42,346 nt of DNA from Candidatus Onthousia faecigallinarum. Lineage in GTDB: Bacteria; Bacillota_I; Bacilli_A; RF39; UBA660. Position numbers and translations under genes: made by a program. Shown one piece after another: positions 24,990 through 32,926 of this stretch (position 1 is its first letter; each line of letters begins with the position of its first letter). Under the pieces are notes generated by a model. It was not told where the DNA came from. It saw only the letters and a program-made list of their open reading frames with translations, and did not search any database. The stretch lies in contig DVKE01000033.1 of assembly GCA_018716225.1 (NCBI GenBank), positions 1 to 42,346 on the forward strand, written 5' to 3'.

Positions 24990-26528
24990 GTGCCAAGAAA
25001 GCAAGCATACACAGAAGCTCAATTAAAAGAAGCCTTAAAAATCTATAAAGAAGAACATAAAAATAGTGATCATATTCCTTATAGAGCAGTAGTAACTTTA
25101 AAAGATGGAGCGAAAGTGAATTTAGGAACCTGGGGAACTTATATTAAAACAAGAAAAAAGTCGATATCACCGGAATTAGAAAAAGAAATTATTAGTTTGT
25201 TTCCCACACAATTTGAAGATAATAGAAGAACATATTTGGAAGAACAGATAAGAGAAGCACTAGATATCTATAAAAGAGATCATAAAGATAGTGACCATAT
25301 TTTACGGAGTGCCGCAGTAACCTTAAAAGATGGAACTAAAGTTAATTTAGGGACTTGGGGAAATAATGTCAAAAGAGGAACTACAAGAATATCGCTTGGA
25401 TTAAGAAAAAAAGTTCTTGAACTGTTTCCGAATCAGTTCAAGGTGATAAAAAAATCAAAGACAGGTAAGGCATCAACTTCTACGTTTCAAAAGTATAAAG
25501 ATCTTTTCGATGGGAATGAAGAAAAGGCAAAACGAGTTGTAGAGTGTCTTAAAGAGTTAAGAGAGAGAAGACAAAGTCGAAAGAAACAAGAATGGAATAT
25601 CGATAATTTGTTACAAGAGTTTGATGTTAATCTGGAACAGTTAGATTCTTATTTGAATCGAACAAAGACCGAAGATAGATCAGCTCCTTCTTCTCCTTTA
25701 AAATACCATGGAGAAACACTTCGTTCTTATTGTATCGAACACGGTTATAACTATGATCTTATTTCAAAAGCCGTTCGTCCTCATGATTTCTGTTCTCATG
25801 ATACTCTAGAACAACTAATCAATCGCGTGATTACAACTTATCAACAAGAAGGACAACATGCTCCCTCTACTTGGATCTATGAAAAATATGGAAACTTAGT
25901 AAAACATGAATTGACTTATCTTCATCTAGATAGTAATGCTATTTTGAAAAATATGAGTCAAAATGTTATTTCTTTGGAAGAAGCGATTCGTCATGATGTT
26001 TTCTTAAAAGAGAGAAAAGAGCGAACCAATGATTGGTTAGAAGAACCCTACAATTACTTAGTAGAAGAAATTGATAGTGAAAAAGGAAAAGAAGAAACAG
26101 AGAAAGATTTAGTGAATCGTTTTTATGGTTTAGTAGAAGAATATCATCTAGACCAATCGGAATATCAAGTCTTATGGAATAGTATTTCAAGATATATTAA
26201 TACTATGAGAGAATATCAAATGTTAGATGTAGGACTTACGACCAACGAAGAAGAAAAGATCGAGAAGATCAAGAAATATCGCATGGAGGAAGAAGACATT
26301 GAAGAGAGTTTCTTTGTCCCTCTTTCTTTCGATAAAGGGGTTTTAGTAGGAAGACAAAGTGAGTTATACAAAAGAAGAAATGAGTTAAGACAATATATTA
26401 TTGATTGGGATTATTATAGTGAGGAAGAAAAAGAAGCTTGGAAAAGTAAATTTAATTCTGAAGAGCTTCATTATATTAATAAGACAAGAAAAGATATTGA
26501 TAAAACAATCCAAAGTGTAAGAAAATGA
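24990..26528 (+). CDS. Repeat-domain protein 3 of the paralogous array
   Basis: Starts with GTG after AGAGGA. Only two N-terminal modules are present (about 5-80 and 81-155), both with the full LGTWG signature. The following linker and middle (KAKRVVECLKELRERRQ, EHGYNYDLISKAVRPHDFC, HDTLEQLINRVI, TWIYEKYGNL, MSQNVISLEEAIRHDVF, NDWLEEPYNYL) are closest to protein 1. The last ~90 residues (EESFFVPLSFDKGVLVGRQ, LRQYIIDWDYY, EELHYINKTRKDID) are closest to protein 2. The gene therefore looks like a recombinant of the other two. It is 512 residues, predicted soluble, with no known domain in the C-terminal half. It has its own strong promoter. Confidence 0.8.
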   Translation: MPRKQAYTEAQLKEALKIYKEEHKNSDHIPYRAVVTLKDGAKVNLGTWGTYIKTRKKSISPELEKEIISLFPTQFEDNRRTYLEEQIREALDIYKRDHKDSDHILRSAAVTLKDGTKVNLGTWGNNVKRGTTRISLGLRKKVLELFPNQFKVIKKSKTGKASTSTFQKYKDLFDGNEEKAKRVVECLKELRERRQSRKKQEWNIDNLLQEFDVNLEQLDSYLNRTKTEDRSAPSSPLKYHGETLRSYCIEHGYNYDLISKAVRPHDFCSHDTLEQLINRVITTYQQEGQHAPSTWIYEKYGNLVKHELTYLHLDSNAILKNMSQNVISLEEAIRHDVFLKERKERTNDWLEEPYNYLVEEIDSEKGKEETEKDLVNRFYGLVEEYHLDQSEYQVLWNSISRYINTMREYQMLDVGLTTNEEEKIEKIKKYRMEEEDIEESFFVPLSFDKGVLVGRQSELYKRRNELRQYIIDWDYYSEEEKEAWKSKFNSEELHYINKTRKDIDKTIQSVRK

Positions 26529-26652
26529 AAAACAAATCGAAATAGAAAGGCTTTATTGATGAAGTTTTACAAGTTTCCATTCTAAAAAAGATAAAACAAC
26601 AGGTGCACAAATCTTCTCTTTCATGTATAATAAGTGAAAGGAGAGAAAAAAG

Positions 26653-27846
26653 ATGAAATTATTATCCATTAATGCAGGTAGCAGTTCATTGAAGTTTCGT
26701 TTATATGAAATGCCAGAAGAAAAATTATTAATGAAAGGAATGTTTGAGCGCATCGACTTAGAAGGTTCTAGTTATAGCGTGCGGATTGGTGAAGAGAAAA
26801 AAGGAGAACTTGTTCCTTTAAAAGATCATAATGATGCGGTGAAGCTACTATTAAATATATTAATTGAAAATAAAGTAGTAGAATCACTTGATGAAATCGA
26901 AGCGGTTGGACATCGTGTGGTTCATGGGGGAAACAAGTATTCTAAAAGTGTGGAGATTACCGATCGTGTTTTACTTGAAATTGAAGGAATTTCCGAGTTA
27001 GCTCCTCTTCACAATCCAGCTGCTTTAAAAGGAATTTATGCTTTTCAAAGTAATATTCCGAATGCCAAGATGGTCGCTTGTTTTGATACCGCTTTTCATC
27101 AGACGATGAATGAAGCGACTTATCTTTATCCGGTACCTTATGAATGGTATGTAAAATATGATGTTAGAAAGTATGGATTCCATGGTTTAAGTCATAAATT
27201 TATTACCGAAAAGATGACAGAAATTTTAGGGAAAAAGCCCAATTTAATTATTTGTCATATTGGAAATGGTGGATCGATTACGGCCGTAAAAGAAGGATGT
27301 TGTATAGATACTTCGATGGGCTTTACTCCAAACTCAGGAATTATGATGGGAACGCGTTCTGGAGATATTGATTATTCAATTATTAGTTATGTCATGAAGA
27401 AAGAACAGCGAAACCTAGATTGGATTGAACAACAATTAAATAAAGAAAGTGGTCTTGAGGGAATTGCAGGAATGAGTGATTTACGAGATATTGATCGGGC
27501 GTTTGAAGCGAATGAACAAAAAGCTTCTTTAGCGATTGAAATGTATACTTCAAGAATTGCTGATTATGTAGCGAAATACTATGTAAGATTAGGTGGAGTA
27601 GTCGATGCTATTTGTTTCACTGCTGGTGGTGGTGAAAACGATGATATCATTCGCGGAGAAACGTTAAAGAAACTTACTCCTCTTGGAATTGTTCTTGATG
27701 AAGAAAAGAACAAAGAAACGATTGTTCGTAAAGGAGTCGAAGGCATTATTACGAAAAGTGAATCAAAAATTCCGGTCTATGTTTTAGCAACGGATGAAGA
27801 ATTAATGATCGCTCGGGATACGTATCATGTTGTAATAGAAGGGTAA
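26653..27846 (+). CDS. ackA: Acetate kinase (first of two)
   Basis: Makes ATP from acetyl phosphate, the last step of fermentative acetate production. Family motifs are present in order: LSINAGSSSLKF at the N-terminus, GHRVVHGG, PLHNPAAL, FDTAFHQTM, YGFHGLSHK, CHIGNGGSITAV, GTRSGDID and the C-terminal TDEELMIARDT. The late motif reads TAGGGENDD rather than the usual TAGIGENS, with neighbouring residues also changed; protein 2 keeps the common form. At 397 residues it is of normal length. A TATAAT box (26626-26631) and an AAAGGAG site precede it. Sequence differences from the second copy are large enough that the duplication is not recent. Confidence 0.92.
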   Translation: MKLLSINAGSSSLKFRLYEMPEEKLLMKGMFERIDLEGSSYSVRIGEEKKGELVPLKDHNDAVKLLLNILIENKVVESLDEIEAVGHRVVHGGNKYSKSVEITDRVLLEIEGISELAPLHNPAALKGIYAFQSNIPNAKMVACFDTAFHQTMNEATYLYPVPYEWYVKYDVRKYGFHGLSHKFITEKMTEILGKKPNLIICHIGNGGSITAVKEGCCIDTSMGFTPNSGIMMGTRSGDIDYSIISYVMKKEQRNLDWIEQQLNKESGLEGIAGMSDLRDIDRAFEANEQKASLAIEMYTSRIADYVAKYYVRLGGVVDAICFTAGGGENDDIIRGETLKKLTPLGIVLDEEKNKETIVRKGVEGIITKSESKIPVYVLATDEELMIARDTYHVVIEG

Positions 27847-27903
27847 TTCCTTCCTTTTTATGTCTAAAAAAAGAAAATAGCATAAGCTAACATAGGTGAA
27901 AAT

Positions 27904-28833
27904 ATGAAAGAAAATAAATTTTTACAAAATGATTATGGTCTAGCTTATGTAAATCCACATGGGATTGGCTATAAATGTGAATCCTTCCAAGTTCGTTTTC
28001 CCCCACAACATCAAAATAGGCAACCGGGGATGGAATATGTCATGACACCGAAGCCGATCTTTGATAATCCCAACTATCGCGCGAGTGGAAAATTAAAAGG
28101 GAAAGTAGCGATCATTACAGGTGGTGATTCGGGGATTGGAAAAGCGGTAGCGGTTCTTTTTGCCAAAGAAGGGGCAAGCCTTGTTTTGGTTTATTATGAT
28201 GAAGATCAAGATGCTTTTGATACCAAAAAGATTGTTGAATATTATGGAGGAAATTGTATCCTAATCAAAGGAGATATAAAGGAAAGAAATTTTAGTAAGA
28301 GAATTGTGCAAGAAACATTGAATTGTTTTGGAAAGATCGATATTTTAATTAACAATGCTGGGGTACAATATCAACAGAAGAAATTAACGGATATTAGTGA
28401 AGAACAATTTGATAAAACGATGAAGACCAATGTCTATGGTATGTTCTATCTAACCAAAGAAGTGCTTCCGCATTTAAAGGCGGGTAGTTCTATCATTAAT
28501 GTGACTTCTATTACGACTTTTAAAGGAGAACCTGAATTAATCGATTATGTAACGAGTAAAGGGGCGATTGTAGGTTTTACAAGATCACTTTCTACCAATC
28601 TTGCTACCCAAAATATTCGAGTGAATGCCGTGGCACCGGGTGTCTTCTGGACTCCTTTGCAACCTGCTTGCTGGGAAGAGGAGAAAATTCCTACCTTAGG
28701 ATCCGACTCTGCTATGAAACGGGCAGGCGAAGTCGTGGAAATAGCGCCGATCTTCTTATATTTGGCTAGTGATGATGCTAGTTATACAACGGGTCAAGTC
28801 TTCCATATTAATGGTGGAGAATACAAAGGATAA
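27904..28833 (+). CDS. Short-chain dehydrogenase/reductase with N-terminal extension
   Basis: NAD(P)-dependent oxidoreductase of the classical SDR type. The cofactor motif TGGDSGIG is at 72-79, NNAG at 150-153, and the catalytic S202, Y215 and K219 (YVTSK) are in place. The C-terminus SYTTGQVFHINGGEYKG is typical. About 65 residues precede the Rossmann fold (FPPQHQNRQPGMEYVMTPKP), as in the YhdF/YghA/general-stress-protein-39 group, whose substrates are mostly undefined. AGGTGA precedes the start codon. It lies between two acetate kinase genes, and a hairpin terminator follows, so it may be expressed with the first kinase. The substrate cannot be named. Confidence 0.9.
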   Translation: MKENKFLQNDYGLAYVNPHGIGYKCESFQVRFPPQHQNRQPGMEYVMTPKPIFDNPNYRASGKLKGKVAIITGGDSGIGKAVAVLFAKEGASLVLVYYDEDQDAFDTKKIVEYYGGNCILIKGDIKERNFSKRIVQETLNCFGKIDILINNAGVQYQQKKLTDISEEQFDKTMKTNVYGMFYLTKEVLPHLKAGSSIINVTSITTFKGEPELIDYVTSKGAIVGFTRSLSTNLATQNIRVNAVAPGVFWTPLQPACWEEEKIPTLGSDSAMKRAGEVVEIAPIFLYLASDDASYTTGQVFHINGGEYKG

Positions 28834-28836
28834 TAG

Positions 28837-28864
28837 GAAAAGGAGATTGATCCTTTTCTTATTT
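28837..28864 (+). terminator. Terminator after the SDR gene
   Basis: GAAAAGGA (28837-28844), loop GATTGA, TCCTTTTC (28851-28858), followed by TTATTTCC. A TATAAT box for the next gene lies at 28877-28882. Confidence 0.65.
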
Positions 28865-28910
28865 CCTTTCCTGTAGTATAATAACAATAGATTTAGGAAA
28901 GAGGGAAAAT

Positions 28911-30098
28911 ATGAAAATTATTTCAATCAACACAGGAAGTAGTTCCTTAAAATTCAGTCTATTCAATATGGATAAGGAAGAAGTGATAGCAAGTGGTCTT
29001 TTTGAACGCATCGGTTTAGAAGGAAGCAGCTATACGATCAAATTCCATGGTGAAAAAATCAAAGAAGAAATCGAACTTCAAAATCATACTGATGCAGTAA
29101 AAGTGTTACTAGAAAAATTAATTTCTTTAAATATTATCGGCTCTCTAGATGAAATTAATGGGGTAGGACATCGCCTTGTTCATGGAAAAGATAAATATTC
29201 ATCAAGCGTATTAATTACTGATGAAGTGGTAGAGGATTTAATCAAGTTTAAAGACTTTGCCCCTCTACACAATCCAGCGAATGTCTTAGGAATCAATGCT
29301 TTTCGGGAAGTGTTGCCTGATGTTCCCATGGTAGGAGTTTTTGATACTGCTTTTCATCAGACGATGAGTCAAGAAGAATATCTTTATCCAGTACCTTATG
29401 AATGGTATCAAAACTATGGTGTTAGAAAATATGGCTTTCATGGAACAAGTCATCGTTATATAACCAAGAAGATTAGTAAAGAATTAAACCGAAACGATTT
29501 AAAAATCATTAGTTGTCATGTCGGAAATGGAGGATCGATCACGGCCATTAAAGATGGCAAATGTGTAGATACTTCGATGGGCTTTACCCCGCTTGCAGGA
29601 ATTATGATGGGCACACGGTCTGGAGATGTGGATGCTTCGATTATTCCTTATGTAATGGAACAAGAAGGACTTAATGCCAGTGAAGTGGTAGATGCTCTAA
29701 ATAAGAAATCAGGTTTGCTTGGTATTAGTGAGAAAAGTAGTGATATGCGTGATGTGGTAGCCGGTATGGAAGAAGGCGATGAAAAGTGTAAGTTAGCTTT
29801 TGATATGTACACAAGAAAAGTAACGAACTACATTGCCGAATATTATGTCTTATTAGGCGGAGCCGATGTCATTGTCTTTACCGCTGGACTTGGGGAAAAC
29901 AGTGTTCCCTTCCGTAAAAGAGTTTGTGAAAATTTAGTTTGTCTTGGTATTAAACTAGATGAAAAAGCAAATGATTGTATGGGAGAACTTCGTAAAATTA
30001 GTAGCGACGACTCTTCCGTTTTCGTTTATGTTATCCCAACCGATGAAGAATTAATGATTGCGGAGGATACCAAAAGAATAATAAATGAGATTGGATAA
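28911..30098 (+). CDS. ackA: Acetate kinase (second of two)
   Basis: Second acetate kinase homologue, 395 residues, with all usual motifs: ISINTGSSSLKFSLF, GHRLVHGK, APLHNPANV, FDTAFHQTM, YGFHGTSHR, CHVGNGGSITAI, GTRSGDVD, TAGLGENS and TDEELMIAEDT. It keeps the standard TAGxGENS site that the first copy has altered. It starts after a GAGGG site, has its own -10 box, and its stop lies 5 nt before the nrnA start, so nrnA and ysxC probably share its transcript. Either copy could be the housekeeping acetate kinase; the other might use a different acyl phosphate. Confidence 0.93.
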   Translation: MKIISINTGSSSLKFSLFNMDKEEVIASGLFERIGLEGSSYTIKFHGEKIKEEIELQNHTDAVKVLLEKLISLNIIGSLDEINGVGHRLVHGKDKYSSSVLITDEVVEDLIKFKDFAPLHNPANVLGINAFREVLPDVPMVGVFDTAFHQTMSQEEYLYPVPYEWYQNYGVRKYGFHGTSHRYITKKISKELNRNDLKIISCHVGNGGSITAIKDGKCVDTSMGFTPLAGIMMGTRSGDVDASIIPYVMEQEGLNASEVVDALNKKSGLLGISEKSSDMRDVVAGMEEGDEKCKLAFDMYTRKVTNYIAEYYVLLGGADVIVFTAGLGENSVPFRKRVCENLVCLGIKLDEKANDCMGELRKISSDDSSVFVYVIPTDEELMIAEDTKRIINEIG

Positions 30099-30103
30099 GA
30101 AAA

Positions 30104-31075
30104 ATGTTTAAAAAAATATACAAAGAAATAAAAAAATACGATACGATCATTCTAGCAAGGCATATAGGAGTCGATCCGGACGCGATGGCCAGTCAGTTGG
30201 CTTTGAAAGAAGCGATCAAGTTAACTTTTCCTAAGAAAAAAGTATATGCTGTAGGAAATGGTAGTAGTAAATTTTCTTATTTGGGAAAACTAGATAAATT
30301 AGAAGAAGATTGGCAAGATTTTTTGTTGATCGTCTTAGATACTCCTGACCGGAAACGGATTGATTTTAAAGACTTAGATAAAGCCGGAGAAATTATTAAA
30401 ATTGATCATCATCCTTATATTGAAACCTTTGGGGATTTGGAGTATATAGACTCCAAAGCAAGCAGCACTTGTGAAATCTTAATGGAAATGTTATGTGCGA
30501 CCAAATTAAAATGTAATGAACAGATTGCCAAAACCCTATATTGTGGCTTAGTAAGTGATTCCAATCGTTTTCTTTTTGACAGCTCTACTCCAAAAACTTT
30601 TGCTCTTGTTAGCTATTATCTAGCCAAATATCCTTTTTCTTTATCTGAACTTTATCATAAAATGTATTTAAGGCCTTTAAAAGAAGTGCGACTAGAAGGT
30701 TATATTGCTGAAAATATGAAAGTATCAGAAAATGGAGTGTCTTCTATTTTTCTAACCAATGATATTATTAGTAAATTTAAAGCTGATACCGCTTCGGCTG
30801 GCAATATGATAAATAACTTTAACTTTATTGAAGAAATATTAGTCTGGGTGATCGTAACAGAGGATTTAAAAAATAACAATGTTAGAATTAATATTCGTTC
30901 AAGAGGGCCTGAGATCAACAGAGTAGCAGAAAAATACAATGGGGGAGGACATCCCATGGCGAGTGGGGCTCGAGTAGGAAGCTTTGAAGAAGCCGAAGAA
31001 TTGATTGAAGATTTAGATATCGTAACCAAACGTTATATAAGGAGCGTGGAACAAAATGAAAATAACAAATGCTGA
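30104..31075 (+). CDS. nrnA: DHH-family nanoRNase/pAp phosphatase NrnA
   Basis: Hydrolyses short oligoribonucleotides left after RNA decay and also 3'-phosphoadenosine 5'-phosphate. The DHH domain has HIGVDPDAMAS near the N-terminus, LDTPDRKRID, the name-giving IDHHP and GLVSDSNRF. The C-terminal DHHA1 domain carries the substrate-binding NGGGHPMASGA. It is 323 residues, near the usual 310-320. The ribosome site (GGATAAGAAA) is weak and the gene starts 5 nt after the acetate kinase stop, suggesting coupled translation. Its end overlaps ysxC by 20 nt. Confidence 0.92.
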   Translation: MFKKIYKEIKKYDTIILARHIGVDPDAMASQLALKEAIKLTFPKKKVYAVGNGSSKFSYLGKLDKLEEDWQDFLLIVLDTPDRKRIDFKDLDKAGEIIKIDHHPYIETFGDLEYIDSKASSTCEILMEMLCATKLKCNEQIAKTLYCGLVSDSNRFLFDSSTPKTFALVSYYLAKYPFSLSELYHKMYLRPLKEVRLEGYIAENMKVSENGVSSIFLTNDIISKFKADTASAGNMINNFNFIEEILVWVIVTEDLKNNNVRINIRSRGPEINRVAEKYNGGGHPMASGARVGSFEEAEELIEDLDIVTKRYIRSVEQNENNKC

Positions 31076-31649
31076 GTTAGCAGTCATGGCCACCCGACGC
31101 AGTCAATATCCAGAAGATGGGAAGCCAGAATTTCTCTTAGTAGGACGTAGTAATGTTGGGAAGAGTAGCTTTATTAATACCCTTTTAGAGAGAAAAAATC
31201 TCGCTTACACCTCAAGTCGCCCAGGGAAAACACAAACTTTAAATTTCTATGAAGTAAATCATGAATTTTACTTGATTGATGTACCCGGTTATGGCTATGC
31301 AGAAGTGAGTAGAAGTGTTCAAGAGAAATTTGGTAAAATGATTGAAGAATACTTAGAAACAAGAAAAGAATTAAAAAGAGTTTTTTTTCTCGTTGATTTT
31401 CGCCATAAACCAAGTGAAGATGATGTTATGATGTATAATTTTCTAAAATATTATAAAATTCCTGTCACCATTGTAGCGACCAAAGCCGATAAAATTGGAA
31501 CAAGCAAAAGAGAAAAATGCAAAAAACAAATCTTAGAAACGCTTGATTTAGTTGTAGGGGATAACTTAGTGATCTTCTCTAGTGAAACCAAAGAAGGAAA
31601 AGAAGAAATCCAAAAAGAATTAGAAGACTTAGCCGTAGACACGATCTAA
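31056..31649 (+). CDS. ysxC: Ribosome-biogenesis GTPase YsxC/EngB
   Basis: Essential GTPase helping assemble the large ribosomal subunit. The G1 motif GRSNVGKSSFIN, a conserved Thr in SSRPGKTQTLNFY (switch I), G3 DVPGYGYA and G4 TKADK are all present. It is 197 residues, as in Bacillus YsxC. The start is supported by AAGGAG inside the end of nrnA. A terminator hairpin overlaps the last codons. Confidence 0.95.
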   Translation: MKITNAELAVMATRRSQYPEDGKPEFLLVGRSNVGKSSFINTLLERKNLAYTSSRPGKTQTLNFYEVNHEFYLIDVPGYGYAEVSRSVQEKFGKMIEEYLETRKELKRVFFLVDFRHKPSEDDVMMYNFLKYYKIPVTIVATKADKIGTSKREKCKKQILETLDLVVGDNLVIFSSETKEGKEEIQKELEDLAVDTI

Positions 31650-31657
31650 GTCTTTTT
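31624..31657 (+). terminator. Terminator at the end of ysxC
   Basis: AAGACTTAG (31624-31632), 13-nt loop, CTAAGTCTT (31646-31654) and then TTT. The stem includes the stop codon region. Confidence 0.7.
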
Positions 31658-31682
31658 GCATACCCTACACTAGGTGAGAAAC

Positions 31683-32156
31683 ATGCATATGGTATTTGAA
31701 GAGGATGACTCCTTTACGATTTTTTTTATGAAAAATATTTATGATCAAGATAAAACGGAAACTATGAAAAATATTAAAGAATTCTTATTAACCTATAATC
31801 AATATTATCATTTTCTAAAAGCTGGTTTCTATCAAGTCGAAGTGGGTTTTCATGAAAAGATAGGAACCATATTAAAAATTTCTTTTCTCGATGATTTTGA
31901 TTTAGGAGATCATAATATTGATATGAAAATTATTTTTGTGGGAAGACAGAAGATTATTTTGGAGCTAGAAGAGATTCCTTTTGGTATAGAAGATTTTTAC
32001 CTTTATCAAGGAAAATTCTATTTGTTAGAAGAAGAATTAACGAAGAAAAAATTTTTTCGAGTTTTAGAACATAGTAAAATCCTTTATGGAGAAAAAGTAG
32101 CAAAATTAAAGCGATATCTAAAAAAGTGTCATTTAAAAAAAGATCAAGTATTTTGA
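31683..32156 (+). CDS. Hypothetical protein of about 157 residues
   Basis: Not recognised. The protein is acidic at the start (MHMVFEEDDSF), with alternating hydrophobic and charged stretches suggesting mixed alpha/beta structure (HFLKAGFYQVEVGFHEKIG, MKIIFVGRQKIILELEEIP), and a basic C-terminus (LKRYLKKCHLKK). No membrane helix or signal peptide. The ATG at 31683 is preferred over an in-frame GTG at 31674 because AGGTGA (31672-31677) then becomes the ribosome site. It follows ysxC by about 35 nt beyond a terminator and converges with the Fic gene. Confidence 0.65.
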   Translation: MHMVFEEDDSFTIFFMKNIYDQDKTETMKNIKEFLLTYNQYYHFLKAGFYQVEVGFHEKIGTILKISFLDDFDLGDHNIDMKIIFVGRQKIILELEEIPFGIEDFYLYQGKFYLLEEELTKKKFFRVLEHSKILYGEKVAKLKRYLKKCHLKKDQVF

Positions 32157-32161
32157 TCTTT
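32131..32161 (-). terminator. Terminator for the Fic gene
   Basis: On the minus strand AAAGATCAA (32161-32153), 5-nt loop, TTGATCTTT (32147-32139), then a T-run to about 32135. It overlaps the end of the plus-strand hypothetical gene; on the plus strand it lacks a T-run. Confidence 0.75.
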
Positions 32162-32186
32162 CAAAAAAATGGATTCCGTTAGCATT

Positions 32187-32846
32187 TTAGCTCTCAAACT
32201 CTAAGCCAAAAATACAATTATCATACAAAAAAGAAATTATTTTCTCTTTTTCACCTGTATTATAATATTCTGTTAACAATTGATTAAAACGAGGAATAAA
32301 CTCTTCTTTAACCGTAAGAATACCACAACCATTTTGAATTAAAATCTTATTGGCTACGATCATGCTCGTTCTTTTATTTCCATCCCAAAACAGCTGACTT
32401 CGCATCAAATAAAGCATAAGATTTAAGCTTCTACTCGTAGCATTCTCCTCCTCTAGGATATTTGTCATTTGTTTTATGACTTCTTCTTTTTTAGGAATGC
32501 TTGGGATAAAATCAACTCCATTGATCCCAACTTTTCCATTCCGTAAAACCCCCCATTCTAAAGATTCATTTCTAGATACAAAAGAATTTATTTTACAAAT
32601 AAAATCAAGATTAATTTCTGCATCAATATGGGAAAGAGTAAATTTCCAAGCATCCCTTAGATTTAAAATACAATTGATTTCATCTAATTTTAAAGTAGGA
32701 ACATTCACTCCCTCTAAAATGGTTTGTATATCAGAATAAGTGGTATTTATTCCTTCCAATTTTGCACTGTTATAGATATTAGAAACGAGCACTTTTTTCG
32801 CTAAGAATATATTTTGTTCTTTTGTTAGTTGAAATTTATTTTTCAT
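32187..32846 (-). CDS. Fic-domain protein with altered catalytic motif
   Basis: Fic enzymes usually transfer AMP or a similar group from a nucleotide to a target protein. The core motif normally reads HPFxDGNGR; here it is QLFWDGNKRT (151-160), so the catalytic His position is Gln151, while the nucleotide-binding DGNKR part is kept. The N-terminal NSAKLEG (S27, E31, G32) matches the inhibitory SxxxEG helix. These features suggest an inactive or differently acting member. A start at 32846 is chosen because AGAGGTG sits 5-7 nt before it; a GTG at 32855 lies inside that site. It lies between the 31.7-32.2 kb hypothetical gene and spoIVA. No antitoxin-like partner is visible. Confidence 0.85.
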   Translation of the reverse strand: MKNKFQLTKEQNIFLAKKVLVSNIYNSAKLEGINTTYSDIQTILEGVNVPTLKLDEINCILNLRDAWKFTLSHIDAEINLDFICKINSFVSRNESLEWGVLRNGKVGINGVDFIPSIPKKEEVIKQMTNILEEENATSRSLNLMLYLMRSQLFWDGNKRTSMIVANKILIQNGCGILTVKEEFIPRFNQLLTEYYNTGEKEKIISFLYDNCIFGLEFES

Positions 32847-32897
32847 CTCTTTCACCTCTTTTTCCTTAAACTCATTATACTATAAATAAGAGAAAAG

Positions 32898-32926
32898 AAA
32901 AAAGATTCCCTTCTCGAATCTTTTTT
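32898..32926 (-). terminator. Terminator after spoIVA
   Basis: On the minus strand AAAAAAGATTC (32926-32916), 7-nt loop, GAATCTTTTTT (32908-32898), then CTTTTC. The stem touches the spoIVA stop codon. Confidence 0.85.
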
